A stretch of DNA of 64,000 bases from an uncultured Opitutales bacterium (GTDB lineage: Bacteria; Verrucomicrobiota; Verrucomicrobiia; Opitutales; Intestinicryptomonadaceae). The notes below the pieces were generated by a model. The model worked only from the letters and a program-made list of their open reading frames with translations, was not told the DNA's origin and made no database searches. The DNA lies in NCBI GenBank assembly GCA_900547395.1, contig URGP01000004.1, forward strand, positions 1 through 64,000, in the 5' to 3' direction. Shown here in pieces: positions 23,015-32,281 of this stretch. The stretch's first letter is position 1. Every line of letters begins with the position of its first letter. The translations under genes were made by a program, and so were the position numbers.

Positions 23015-25804
23015 ATGCCGCAAAACTTGATATTAAAACTATTTGGCGACTTCAAATACGGGAAATTTCAAAGAAAAGCCCGCAAAATCGCCGCAAAAAT
23101 CAACGCGATAGAAAGAGAATACCAACTTCTGTCAGATGAAGACCTCCCGAAGAAAACCTTGGAATTCAAAAAGAGAATTCAAGGAGGTGAAAGCCTTTCA
23201 GGCATTATGCCCGAAGCCTACGCGCTCGTCAAAAACGCCGCACGCAGAATGTGCGGAAAGTCTTTTGAAGTCTTCGGAAAGCCGCTCGTATGGAATATGG
23301 TCCATTACGACGTCCAGCTAATCGGGGGCATCGCGCTAAACGAAAGCATGGTTGCAGAAATCGCGACGGGCGAAGGCAAGACCCTTGTCGCCACCCTCCC
23401 CGCCTACCTAAACGCTCTGTCGGGGCTGGGGTGCCATATTGCGACAGTGAACGAATATCTCGCAATGAGAGACTCGCAATGGATGGGCAACTTATACTCC
23501 ATGCTCGGGCTTTCCACGGGCTGTGTTTACGCAAACCAGAGCGCGGAGGAAAAAAAGAAGGCATATCTTGCGGACATAACATACGGCACTTCAAGCGAGT
23601 TCGGCTTCGACTATCTGCGCGACAACTCGATGGCTCAAACCCCGGAAGAGCGAGTCCGGCGCGGCTTTAACTTCTGCCTTGTTGACGAAGCGGACTCGGT
23701 ATTGATAGACGAAGCGAGAACGCCCCTTATAATATCGGGCTTTGACGAAGACGAAATCGGCGGAATTTACGAAGAGCTTTTGCCCTCAATCGAAAAACTA
23801 AGCCGCAAGCAGCGCGAACTTTGCAACAATCTTGCAAGCGAAGCCGCAAACAGGCTGAAAACAGAGAAAGAAGCGTCAAAAGAAACTTTGAGCAAGTTGT
23901 GGCTTGTAAAAAAGGGAATGCCACGGAACAGAACTTTCAGAAAGCTTGCAGAAAGCGGAAAAATCGGAAAGGATTTTTCAAACTTTGAATTGGAAATGTC
24001 GGGCGATTTAAACAAAATCGCCGCTTACGAATTAAAGGAGAAGCTCTACTTCACAGTTGACGAAAAGGAGCAGTCTGCGGACTTGACGGAGCGCGGAAGG
24101 CGGGAACTTAACCAAAAAAATTCATACGACTTTGTTTTGCCGAACCTGCAAAAAATCATCGGGGAAATTACAAAAAGCGCAAAAACACCGTCGGAAAGGT
24201 CGGCTGCAATATCGAGCGCAAAAACAAACTACTGCAAAAGCGCGGAACGCATACACGCACTGTCCCAACTTTTAAAGGCTTATGCCCTCTACGAGCGCGA
24301 TGTTGACTACATCGTAAAAGACGGCAAAATCGAGATTATTGATAAAAACACGGGGCGCGTCATGGAGGGGCGCAGATGGAGCGAAGGCTTGCATCAGGCT
24401 GTTGAGGCGAAAGAGCGGGTGAGAATTGAAAGCGAAAACAAGACATACGCCACAATCAGCATTCAAAACTATTTCAGGATGTACAAGAAGCTTGCGGGAA
24501 TGACGGGCACGGCGGAAAGCGAAGCCCAGGAATTTGCCGACATCTACAAACTCTCCGTAATGCAAATTCCTACAAACAAGCCATGCCGCCGCGTTGACCA
24601 TCCCGACTTGATATTTAAGACAGTGCGCGAAAAATACCAAGCTGTCGCCGAAAAAATACGCAGGGCGAATTTGCGCGGACAGCCTGTTTTGGTTGGCACC
24701 GCGTCGGTGGAAGACTCCGAGCTTTTAAGCAGGCTGTTAAAGATAAACAAAATTCCGCACAATATCCTGAACGCAAAAAACGACGCAAAAGAAGCCGAAA
24801 TTGTCGCGCAGGCGGGGCAAGCGGGAGCTGTAACAATCTCGACAAACATGGCGGGAAGAGGAACCGACATCAAGCTTGGCGACGGCGTCGAGGAGCTTGG
24901 CGGACTGCTTGTAATCGGAACGCAGCGGTATGAATCAAGCCGCGTTGACAGGCAACTTCAAGGCAGATGCGCGCGTCAGGGCGACAAGGGGGAAAGCATT
25001 TTCATAATATCCCTTGAAGACGAGCTTTTGCGCCTTTACGCGGACATGTCGTTTTTGGCAAAGCAAATCCGCCTGAAATACCGCGAGGGCTGCCCTTTTT
25101 CCCACCCCCTTTTCGAGAGAATAATAAAAAGGGCGCAAAAAAAGGTCGAAGGCGAAAACTTTTCAATCCGAAAGCGGATGCTTCAATTCGACGACGTTTC
25201 AAACAAACAGCGCGAGGCGATATACTCCATACGCTCCGAGATAATCGACGAAAGCGACCACTTCGGGCGGGTTTTGGACATTTTAAAAGACGAGGTTTCA
25301 CAAACCGTTTTTAAAGTTTTGCCGCCAGACGACAATGCCATATCCCAAAGCGATTTGGAAAATCTTACAAGCGAACTCTCATTCAAGTATCCCGCATTCT
25401 TCGATGAAAAAGATTTTGAGGGCTTGAAAAAGAAAGAAATCGCAAACAGTGTATTTGAAGAGATAAAAAAACTCGCCGAAGAAAAGCGCAAAGACGAAGG
25501 AGCGGAAAATTCTGAAAAGCTTGAACGCTATCTGCTTTTAAGTTCGCTCGACTCAAACTGGCGAAACCACATAGCCTATCTTGAAGATTTGAGAAACGCC
25601 ATCTACCTGCGTTCATACGCCCAAAAAGACCCGCTAAACGAGTACAAAATTGAGGCGTTCGATTCTTTCATGGAGCTTTTGGGAGACATAAAGCAGGATT
25701 TCGCAAAAAAATATTTCAGGCTTTCCTTAAACGAAAATTCCGCAAATTCCTTTGCCGCAAGAATTCAAAGAGAATACGCCAAACGCCGCGCAAAAATTGC
25801 GTAA
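23015..25804 (+). CDS. secA: Preprotein translocase ATPase SecA
   Basis: SecA drives post-translational export through SecYEG. Walker A is GEGKT at 119-123 and the DEAD box is at 224-227 (VDEADSVLIDEARTPLIISG). The MTGTAESE, STNMAGRGTDI and QLQGRCARQGD helicase motifs are all present. Its 929 residues include an extended segment around 260-370 in the first nucleotide-binding/preprotein-crosslinking region. The protein ends AKRRAKIA and lacks the C-terminal zinc-binding SEC-C motif that binds SecB. It is followed by a strong terminator. Confidence 0.95.
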   Translation: MPQNLILKLFGDFKYGKFQRKARKIAAKINAIEREYQLLSDEDLPKKTLEFKKRIQGGESLSGIMPEAYALVKNAARRMCGKSFEVFGKPLVWNMVHYDVQLIGGIALNESMVAEIATGEGKTLVATLPAYLNALSGLGCHIATVNEYLAMRDSQWMGNLYSMLGLSTGCVYANQSAEEKKKAYLADITYGTSSEFGFDYLRDNSMAQTPEERVRRGFNFCLVDEADSVLIDEARTPLIISGFDEDEIGGIYEELLPSIEKLSRKQRELCNNLASEAANRLKTEKEASKETLSKLWLVKKGMPRNRTFRKLAESGKIGKDFSNFELEMSGDLNKIAAYELKEKLYFTVDEKEQSADLTERGRRELNQKNSYDFVLPNLQKIIGEITKSAKTPSERSAAISSAKTNYCKSAERIHALSQLLKAYALYERDVDYIVKDGKIEIIDKNTGRVMEGRRWSEGLHQAVEAKERVRIESENKTYATISIQNYFRMYKKLAGMTGTAESEAQEFADIYKLSVMQIPTNKPCRRVDHPDLIFKTVREKYQAVAEKIRRANLRGQPVLVGTASVEDSELLSRLLKINKIPHNILNAKNDAKEAEIVAQAGQAGAVTISTNMAGRGTDIKLGDGVEELGGLLVIGTQRYESSRVDRQLQGRCARQGDKGESIFIISLEDELLRLYADMSFLAKQIRLKYREGCPFSHPLFERIIKRAQKKVEGENFSIRKRMLQFDDVSNKQREAIYSIRSEIIDESDHFGRVLDILKDEVSQTVFKVLPPDDNAISQSDLENLTSELSFKYPAFFDEKDFEGLKKKEIANSVFEEIKKLAEEKRKDEGAENSEKLERYLLLSSLDSNWRNHIAYLEDLRNAIYLRSYAQKDPLNEYKIEAFDSFMELLGDIKQDFAKKYFRLSLNENSANSFAARIQREYAKRRAKIA

Positions 25805-25861
25805 AAATTTTATTGCGTAAAATTTTTTTCAAACTAACGTGGCTTTAAGCCGAAATAAACT

Positions 25862-25895
25862 GGCGGGATTTAAATTTTTATTCCGCCGTTTTTTT
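25862..25895 (+). terminator. Rho-independent terminator after secA
   Basis: GGCGGGAT (25862-25869) pairs with ATTCCGCC (25880-25887), 8 bp including one G-U wobble, with a 10-nt loop and then G and seven T residues. It lies 57 bp after the secA stop. The first possible antiporter ATG (25904) is only 8 bp further on, which affects the choice of that gene's start. Confidence 0.8.
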
Positions 25896-25936
25896 CGCCA
25901 AACATGCCTAAACAACTTGAAAAAACAATTTTAATG

Positions 25937-27454
25937 AGAAGTTTAAAAAAAGCCGCTTTCATACTGGGCTTTACCCTCATATGCGCCGCCTGCTTTGCGG
26001 GCGATGCCGATTCTCTCGGAAACATGCGCTACCCCACAGCTCTTGCCGAATACCCCGATTCGGACGGAATTCCCCTTTGGGAGACATTGAAAGAAAGAGT
26101 GAAATACGACCCTTTCAATTTGTATGCCACAATCATTTTCTTTTTGGCGATTATCCACACTTTTTTAAGCAGATACTTCAACGTTTGGGGCGACAAGGTT
26201 CAGCGCACGCACTATGCGAGGCTCGAAAAGCTTGAAATGGAGGGCAAGCTGTACGGGAAAGTGATTCCCGTGTCGTTCCGCGCCACACTCCTGCACTTTC
26301 TCGGCGAAGTCGAGGCTATTTTCGGCATTTGGCTGATTCCGCTTTTTCTCGGAATGATTTTTACAAGCGGCTGGAATTCGATGACCGACTATGTTGACTA
26401 CCTCGCCTTCGTGGATAAAAAATATACGGAGCCTATGTTTGTGGTCGTGATTATGTGCATAGCCTCCACCAAGCCGATTATCATTTTCACCGGCAGAATA
26501 ATAAACAAAATCGCAAAAATCGGCGGTTCAACTCCCGCATCGTGGTGGATTTCGATTTTGTGCATAGGGCCTCTATTCGGCTCTTTCATAACGGAGCCTG
26601 CCGCAATAACAATTTGCGCAATGCTTCTTTCAAAGAAATTCTTTATTTACGAGCCGAGCCTCAAACTAAAATACGCGACAATAGGTCTTTTGCTCGTTTC
26701 GATTTCGGCAGGAGGAACGCTGACGCATTTTGCCGCGCCGCCCGTCTTAATGGTGGCGTCAAAATGGGGATGGGACACCCCGTTTATGATGGAGCATTTC
26801 GGCTGGAAGGCAATGGTCGGCATTTTCATTGGAGTTGCGCTGTACTATTTCATCTTCAAAAAGGAATTTGAACGCCTGAAGCTCGTTGCAAAAAAGAGGC
26901 TCGCGCTTGCAGAAACAGAAGAATATGTCCCCAAATACATAATAGCGGTGCACCTCTTCATACTGGCATTTACGGTGTTTACCCTGCACCACCCCGCAAT
27001 CGTGCTTTTCAGCTTTTTGTTTTTCATAGCCTATATTATGGCAACCCGCCACTACCAGTACGAATTAAACGTGAAAACTCCGATATTGGTCGGATTTTTC
27101 CTCGCCTCACTTGTAACCCACGGAACATTGCAGGCATGGTGGATTGAGCCGATACTTACATCTCTTGGGGACTTCACAATGTTTTTGGGAAGCATTGTTT
27201 TGACTTCCGTAAACGACAACGCCGCGATAACATACTTGGGCACGCTCGTTCCCGATTTCAGCCCGATAAAGCAATATCTCTTGGTTTCCGGGGCTGTGAT
27301 TGGCGGCGGACTCACCGTAATTGCAAACGCCCCAAACCCCGCAGGGCTTTCGATACTTTCAAAGCACTTTTCCTTCGGCGTCTCCCCGCTTTATCTATTC
27401 TTGGGGGCAATTTCCCCGACCGTGATTTTGGCTCTGATTTTTTACATATTTTAG
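25937..27454 (+). CDS. Putative Na+/H+ antiporter (PF07399-type)
   Basis: A hydrophobic transporter of about 505 residues with roughly twelve membrane helices. The HYQYELNVKTPILVGFFLAS segment and the VNDNAAITYLGTLVP helix resemble the putative Na+/H+ antiporter family PF07399 (NhaD-like/ion transporter fold). An ATG at 25904 would add 11 residues. The ATG at 25937 is preferred because it gives a canonical signal-like start (MRSLKKAAFILGFTLICA) and clears the upstream terminator hairpin. Substrate specificity is assigned from family resemblance only. Confidence 0.75.
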   Translation, partial: RSLKKAAFILGFTLICAACFAGDADSLGNMRYPTALAEYPDSDGIPLWETLKERVKYDPFNLYATIIFFLAIIHTFLSRYFNVWGDKVQRTHYARLEKLEMEGKLYGKVIPVSFRATLLHFLGEVEAIFGIWLIPLFLGMIFTSGWNSMTDYVDYLAFVDKKYTEPMFVVVIMCIASTKPIIIFTGRIINKIAKIGGSTPASWWISILCIGPLFGSFITEPAAITICAMLLSKKFFIYEPSLKLKYATIGLLLVSISAGGTLTHFAAPPVLMVASKWGWDTPFMMEHFGWKAMVGIFIGVALYYFIFKKEFERLKLVAKKRLALAETEEYVPKYIIAVHLFILAFTVFTLHHPAIVLFSFLFFIAYIMATRHYQYELNVKTPILVGFFLASLVTHGTLQAWWIEPILTSLGDFTMFLGSIVLTSVNDNAAITYLGTLVPDFSPIKQYLLVSGAVIGGGLTVIANAPNPAGLSILSKHFSFGVSPLYLFLGAISPTVILALIFYIF

Positions 27455-27500
27455 TTTGACCTGCGGCATTTCGTAAGATACAAATTATAATTTTAACAAT

Positions 27501-27536
27501 AAAACGCATTTTCAAAATAAAAATTTGCGTTTTTTT
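27501..27536 (+). terminator. Probable terminator after the antiporter gene
   Basis: AAAACGCA (27501-27508) and TGCGTTTT (27526-27533) form a perfect 8-bp stem with a 17-nt AT-rich loop and a T run to 27536. It lies between the antiporter stop and the NSS transporter start. Confidence 0.6.
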
Positions 27537-27558
27537 ATAATCGGAATCCACCGTAAAA

Positions 27559-29262
27559 ATGAGCAAAAAAGACAACTGGAGTTCAAGCATGGGCGTCATT
27601 CTCGCCGTTGCGGGAAGCGCGGTCGGACTTGGCAACTTCTTGAAATTTCCGGGCCAGGTGGCTCTTTACGGCGGCGCGGCATTCATGATAGCCTACGTTA
27701 TGTCGTTTCTGCTCGTAGGGCTTCCGTTTGCCATGATGGAATGGACAGTCGGCAGAAAGATTGGCGACAAATACCATAGCGTGCCGTGGACTTACTATTC
27801 GTTTTTCAGAAAGCCGTCTGCAAAAATCGTCGCCGCCGTGGCGGTAGTAATACCATTTGTCATCTGCTCCTACTACACATACATAGAGGCATGGTGCTTG
27901 GGATACGCCGTGAATTTTGCAACGGGCGCGCTTGATTTTTCATCTACAAAAGAAGCGGCGGATTTCTTCGGTAATTTTGTCGGGGTGAACGAAAACGGCT
28001 CCGCATTGGAGTTTTCGTTAAGCAAAGTCTGGATTTACTTTCTCACGGTTTTTGGAATAAATTTTTTGCTGATTTACCTCGGAATTTCCAAGGGCATTGA
28101 AAAATTCTGCAAAATAGCGATGCCCCTTTTAATTTTGCTTGCCCTTATTCTCGTAGTGAGAGTTGCCACCATCACCCACGAGCACACGGGACGCGCCGAT
28201 TCTTCAATAAACCAAGGCATGGGCTTTATGTGGAATCCCGCAAAAGTCGTTTTGGAGGAAAACCAAAACGGCAAATGGGTTGAAGTAAAACGCCTTGTGG
28301 GAGACGCCGACATACAACATGCCCAAACCGAAGTTGCAAAATCTTCGCCTCAAAAAGAAATGCGCGTAAGGGAAATTTCGCTTTTCAAACAGCTTTTGAA
28401 TCCGTCAATATGGATTGCCGCAGTAGGTCAGCTGTTTTTCAGCATGTCTGTCGGCATGGGCATAATAATTTCATACACAAGCTACTTAAAAAGAACCGAC
28501 GACGTTGTGCTAAGCTCCATTACAAGCGCGAGCGCAAACGAATTTTGCGAAGTCTGCTTAGGCGGAATGATTACCGTTCCCGCCGCAGTCGCCTTTCTCG
28601 GCATAAGCGGCGTTGCGGGAGCTTGCGCAAGCTTGTTCGACTTGGGCTTCAATGTCTTGCCGCTCGTGTTTTTAAAGATGCCGATAGGAGAATTTTTCGG
28701 CTTTATATTTTTCATGCTCCTCTTTTTGGCGGCAACAACAAGTTCGATTTCAATTCTCCAGCCAAGCCTTGCGTTTTTGCAGGAAGTATTGGGCGTCGCA
28801 AGAAATTTCGCCCTGTTCATACTGGCGGTTTTGATGTTTTTGATGTCTTTTTACTCATTCTATTTTTCGAAAGGATTGGTCGCTTTAGACAGCCTCGACT
28901 TCTGGGTCGGGCAAACCTTGATTTTCATAATAGCAACTTGGGAAATAATAATGTTCTCATGGACTTACGGCGCTGAAAAGCTCGTAAAAGACGCCAACGC
29001 CTATTCCCTGATAAAACTGCCAAAAAATTATTCGATAATCTGGCGGTATTTTACCCCCGCAATTTTGATATTGGTATTCTTGGGCTGGATTTTAAAAGAC
29101 GTTTTGGGAGTGTTCGGCGGCAAGTTAAGCTATCAAATAGAAAATCTTGTAAGCGGCAAAGAGCCTGTGGCGCAAGCGTCTTTTGCCATAATAGCCGCCC
29201 TCATAATTCTCTTCGGAGCGATGATTTTTAAAAGCAAAGAGTTTAAGGAGGACGGCAAATGA
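27559..29262 (+). CDS. Neurotransmitter:sodium symporter-family transporter
   Basis: A 567-residue inner-membrane symporter with the NSS helix-1 signature: GVILAVAGSAVGLGNFLKFP, containing the unwound substrate/Na+ site. About eleven to twelve membrane helices follow, with a hydrophilic insertion at about 215-280 between helices. Bacterial NSS proteins take up amino acids with Na+; methionine/alanine is suggested by the small membrane protein encoded in a 4-bp overlap downstream, as in MetPS pairs. The substrate itself is not readable from sequence. Confidence 0.88.
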   Translation: MSKKDNWSSSMGVILAVAGSAVGLGNFLKFPGQVALYGGAAFMIAYVMSFLLVGLPFAMMEWTVGRKIGDKYHSVPWTYYSFFRKPSAKIVAAVAVVIPFVICSYYTYIEAWCLGYAVNFATGALDFSSTKEAADFFGNFVGVNENGSALEFSLSKVWIYFLTVFGINFLLIYLGISKGIEKFCKIAMPLLILLALILVVRVATITHEHTGRADSSINQGMGFMWNPAKVVLEENQNGKWVEVKRLVGDADIQHAQTEVAKSSPQKEMRVREISLFKQLLNPSIWIAAVGQLFFSMSVGMGIIISYTSYLKRTDDVVLSSITSASANEFCEVCLGGMITVPAAVAFLGISGVAGACASLFDLGFNVLPLVFLKMPIGEFFGFIFFMLLFLAATTSSISILQPSLAFLQEVLGVARNFALFILAVLMFLMSFYSFYFSKGLVALDSLDFWVGQTLIFIIATWEIIMFSWTYGAEKLVKDANAYSLIKLPKNYSIIWRYFTPAILILVFLGWILKDVLGVFGGKLSYQIENLVSGKEPVAQASFAIIAALIILFGAMIFKSKEFKEDGK

Positions 29263-29420
29263 CACTTGGCGGATGGATAACTTTTTTATTGTCGGTATCG
29301 GTTTTTACTTCGTTTTTCGTATTTTGCATTGTAAAAGTCCTCACATCAAAACCGCAAAAAATGATGGGGAAAAATATGTTTAAGGAAGACTTTTTCAAGT
29401 CCGATGGCGGCAAAAAATAA
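29259..29420 (+). CDS. Small membrane subunit of the NSS transporter, MetS-like
   Basis: A 53-residue frame whose ATG overlaps the NSS stop as ATGA (29259-29262). It encodes one membrane helix (about residues 5-27, WITFLLSVSVFTSFFVFCIV) followed by a short basic tail rich in Lys, Met and Phe. In Corynebacterium MetPS, a similarly tiny single-helix protein (family MaAIMP_sms) is encoded after the NSS transporter MetP and is needed for methionine and alanine uptake. An upstream AAGGAGG sequence at about 29245-29252 supports translation. The gene is too short for many gene callers. Confidence 0.78.
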   Translation: MTLGGWITFLLSVSVFTSFFVFCIVKVLTSKPQKMMGKNMFKEDFFKSDGGKK

Positions 29421-29446
29421 TATCCTTAGGCATAAAATCATTGGGC

Positions 29447-29483
29447 ATAAAAAAATCTCCCAAACTTGTTGGGAGATTTTTTT
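29447..29483. terminator. Bidirectional terminator
   Basis: ATCTCCCAA (29455-29463) and TTGGGAGAT (29469-29477) form a 9-bp stem extended by flanking A and T runs, with a 5-nt loop. It lies between the convergent NSS small-subunit gene and the HEAT-repeat gene. Confidence 0.88.
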
Positions 29484-29493
29484 CGCTTTGATA

Positions 29494-30954
29494 TTACTTA
29501 TTCTTTTTGGGCTTCGAAAGGACGCGGGTTTTGATTGTCTCCAATTCCTTTTCAGTGAAATTGGCTTTTGAAAGAGTTTCTTCAAAAACTTTATTTCTGA
29601 AATCAATATCCCTATCCCTGCTAAGCGCCTTGATAAATATTCGCAAGCAGTCTTTTCTCACACCGTCAGACGCCTTGTTAAAGCCCTCTGCCATTTCTGA
29701 AAGCCCTATATAGCCGACTTGGCGTTCCAAAACTTTTATAATGTCGCTTCGGTCGGAATCGTTTTCGTCAAAGAAGCGGCTTATAAGTTCTTTTCGGTAT
29801 TTGTCATTGCCGCGGTTAATCAAAACTTCGAGTATTCTGAAATCCTTTTTGTCGGCATATTTCGCCTCGAGAATTTTATCTATCGGCTCATTCATGTAAA
29901 CCAAAGAATATCTTGCGGGGCGGTACACGCTTCCGTCTTTGCTCACTGCAAGCTCCGCAAGTTTGTCCGCCACGGAAGAATCACCGATGTATGCGCAGGC
30001 GTAAACAGCCTCGATTGAAACGATGTCGTTTTTATCCTTCAAAAGAGGAGCTACCATCTTCAAGAACTTTTTGTCGCCCGAAAGCCCGAAAGAGCGTATG
30101 GCTGCGGCTTTTGCGCCGTCCGAAAGCTTGTCGAATTTGGAAATCAGTTCCGACGAGTTTTCATAGGTTCTGCCGGTGTTTGCAATGCGTGCGGCATTTC
30201 TCGACACTTCGTTTTCGCCCGCGAAAAGCTTGTCCATTTCCTTAATTCCGCGCAGTTTTGCAAGCGAAAGCAACCCGGGGCGAAATTCCTCGGAGAGTGA
30301 AATTTCCAATGCCGCCTTCATGTTTTTTTGCGCGATAAACTTTTCCCTTACTTCCGCAAGGGCATTGTTTACGAGAAATTTATCAGTGTTTCGGGCTTTC
30401 GCCAAGGCTTTCAACGCCTTTGCGGCATCGGAGCCGCCTATATGCCCAAGCGCGATTACCGCGGAATCAGAAATGTTCTTATCCTTTGATTTTGCCAAGT
30501 TAAAAAGCGGCTGGGAAGCTTCGGTTTTACCCCTGATTCCGAGAGCGTAAGCAGAATGTATGGCGACATTCTTGTCTTTTGAATTTAAAAGCTTCAAGAG
30601 AATTTCGTCAACTTTCGGATTTTCAAAAGAAATCAAGACGTCGAAAACCGGCATAACATGCGCGTCTTTTGTAAGAAGCGTAGGAAGAACTTTGAGCGAT
30701 TTTAAAGACGCGGAAGGCTTTAAAATTTTCGCGCAAAGCCTGAAAGCCTCGTCCGATATTTCAGGGTTAGACATTGCGCGCAAAACAAGCTCCTCTGCCG
30801 CCGCCATCTTTTCGGGGTTATAGGCGTCCAAAATCAACTCGTGATACCACGCGGAAGAATCGCCGCTGTTTTTGAAAGCCAAAATGTTTTCAATTTCCGC
30901 CGCCCCCAAGAAAGAGCAGACGCAAAACAAAAAAGCAAATGATATTTTTTTCAT
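29494..30954 (-). CDS. Secreted HEAT-repeat protein
   Basis: A 486-residue protein with a signal peptide (MKKISFAFLFCVCSFLGAAE) and at least six HEAT-like helical repeats, visible as recurring units such as NVAIHSAYALGIRG, NISDSAVIALGHIGG and DIVSIEAVYACAYIGD. HEAT solenoids bind proteins; no enzyme motif is present. It has a good ribosome binding site (AAGGAG) and lies 16 bp after the Gfo/Idh/MocA gene, so it is the last member of the gspG-cinA-Gfo-HEAT operon. A terminator follows. Confidence 0.8.
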   Translation of the reverse strand: MKKISFAFLFCVCSFLGAAEIENILAFKNSGDSSAWYHELILDAYNPEKMAAAEELVLRAMSNPEISDEAFRLCAKILKPSASLKSLKVLPTLLTKDAHVMPVFDVLISFENPKVDEILLKLLNSKDKNVAIHSAYALGIRGKTEASQPLFNLAKSKDKNISDSAVIALGHIGGSDAAKALKALAKARNTDKFLVNNALAEVREKFIAQKNMKAALEISLSEEFRPGLLSLAKLRGIKEMDKLFAGENEVSRNAARIANTGRTYENSSELISKFDKLSDGAKAAAIRSFGLSGDKKFLKMVAPLLKDKNDIVSIEAVYACAYIGDSSVADKLAELAVSKDGSVYRPARYSLVYMNEPIDKILEAKYADKKDFRILEVLINRGNDKYRKELISRFFDENDSDRSDIIKVLERQVGYIGLSEMAEGFNKASDGVRKDCLRIFIKALSRDRDIDFRNKVFEETLSKANFTEKELETIKTRVLSKPKKNK

Positions 30955-30970
30955 GCAAATTTCTCCTTTT

Positions 30971-32272
30971 TTATACGAGCTGCCAGTTTCCGCGATAGGC
31001 GCGCGAGCAAAGTCTTGAAGCCTGCTCGTCGCCGATTATTTTTTCGGTTTTCCAATCCCAGACGATTTTTCTGCCCGTCCGATAGGCGATTTCGCCAAGC
31101 AAACACCCGGTGTTCGTGCGGTGCGCCGTTTCAATGTCGGTTATGGTTGCGCGACGGTTTAAGACACTGTCAATAAACGCGCTCTGGTGGCTTCCGGGAA
31201 CTTCAAGCCCGTAAATTCTTTCGGAACTCGGCTTTATTTTTTTGTCGATTATTGTTATGGGATTTGACGCAAGCCTGCCCCTGTCCGCCCAAATGGTGCC
31301 GTTTTCGCCGATGATTTCAAGACCCATGGGATACTTGTCGGACATTTCCACAACTTCCCCGCGCTCGTAAGTGTAGCGAACCGCAAAGCTTGTCGGCAAA
31401 TCGTAAAAACCGTCCTTTTGCCATTCGACATGAATTGGCTCTATGGTCTTTGCGCCCTGCATGTGGTAGCCCATCGCCCATTGGGCAATGTCCAAATGGT
31501 GCGCACCCCAGTCAGCTATTTTACCCGCGCTGTATTCCGAGAAAAATCTCCAAGTCGTAAATGCCCTGTACGGATGGAACTCAACGTCTGCGGCGGGACC
31601 TAACCACATGTTCCAGTCCAAAGTGTCGGGAACTTTTTCGGGCGCAAGCGGCGGAACTTTATTGTTGCTCGGAAGTCCGATTTTTATGAGCTTAACTTTT
31701 CCTATCGCACCGTTTCGCACAAGCTCCGCGGCGTACCAAAAATCATGCCTTGAACGCTGCCAGGAACCCGTCTGCCAAATTATCCCGTTGCGCAATACTG
31801 CGTTTGACAAATACCTGCCCTCTTCTATCGTGCGCGTCAAGGGCTTTTCGCCGTAAACATCTTTGCCCGCATTTGCGCAGGCAATGCCTATTATGGCGTG
31901 CCAATGGTCCGGGGTGGCGGTGGTAATCGCATCGATGTCCTCGCGCGCCAAAAGTTCGCGGAAATCGGTGTAGATTTTTGCGTCTTTTAAATTTTTGCGC
32001 TGTTTGAAAACTTCAGCCCCGCAAGTGTTGTTGTGCCCGTAGCCGTAGCGGTTGTCGGACATGCAGGGGTCGCAAAGCGCAACCACCTGCACCCTCTTGT
32101 CGCCCAAAAAAGAGCTTGTGTTGTTCGAGCCCATTCCGCCCAAGCCGATTGACCCCATCACAACCCTGTTGCTCGGAGCTACAAATCCGTCCTTTCCGAG
32201 AGCGGACGCGGGAATTATGGCGGGCATAAATATCGCCGCCCCCATTCCCTTTATGAAACTTCTTCTATCCAT
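30971..32272 (-). CDS. Tat-exported Gfo/Idh/MocA oxidoreductase
   Basis: A 433-residue NAD(P)-dependent oxidoreductase of the Gfo/Idh/MocA family. It begins with a twin-arginine signal (MDRRSFIKGMGAAIF), so it is probably exported folded with its cofactor. The Rossmann loop is GSIGLGGMGSN at about 40-50, and the signature EKP (Glu142-Lys143-Pro144) with catalytic Lys143 is intact. Verrucomicrobiota and Planctomycetota carry many such exported paralogues, usually linked to sugar or glycoside modification. A strong AGGAGG precedes the ATG. The sugar substrate is unknown. Confidence 0.88.
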   Translation of the reverse strand: MDRRSFIKGMGAAIFMPAIIPASALGKDGFVAPSNRVVMGSIGLGGMGSNNTSSFLGDKRVQVVALCDPCMSDNRYGYGHNNTCGAEVFKQRKNLKDAKIYTDFRELLAREDIDAITTATPDHWHAIIGIACANAGKDVYGEKPLTRTIEEGRYLSNAVLRNGIIWQTGSWQRSRHDFWYAAELVRNGAIGKVKLIKIGLPSNNKVPPLAPEKVPDTLDWNMWLGPAADVEFHPYRAFTTWRFFSEYSAGKIADWGAHHLDIAQWAMGYHMQGAKTIEPIHVEWQKDGFYDLPTSFAVRYTYERGEVVEMSDKYPMGLEIIGENGTIWADRGRLASNPITIIDKKIKPSSERIYGLEVPGSHQSAFIDSVLNRRATITDIETAHRTNTGCLLGEIAYRTGRKIVWDWKTEKIIGDEQASRLCSRAYRGNWQLV

Positions 32273-32281
32273 GTTTTCCTC

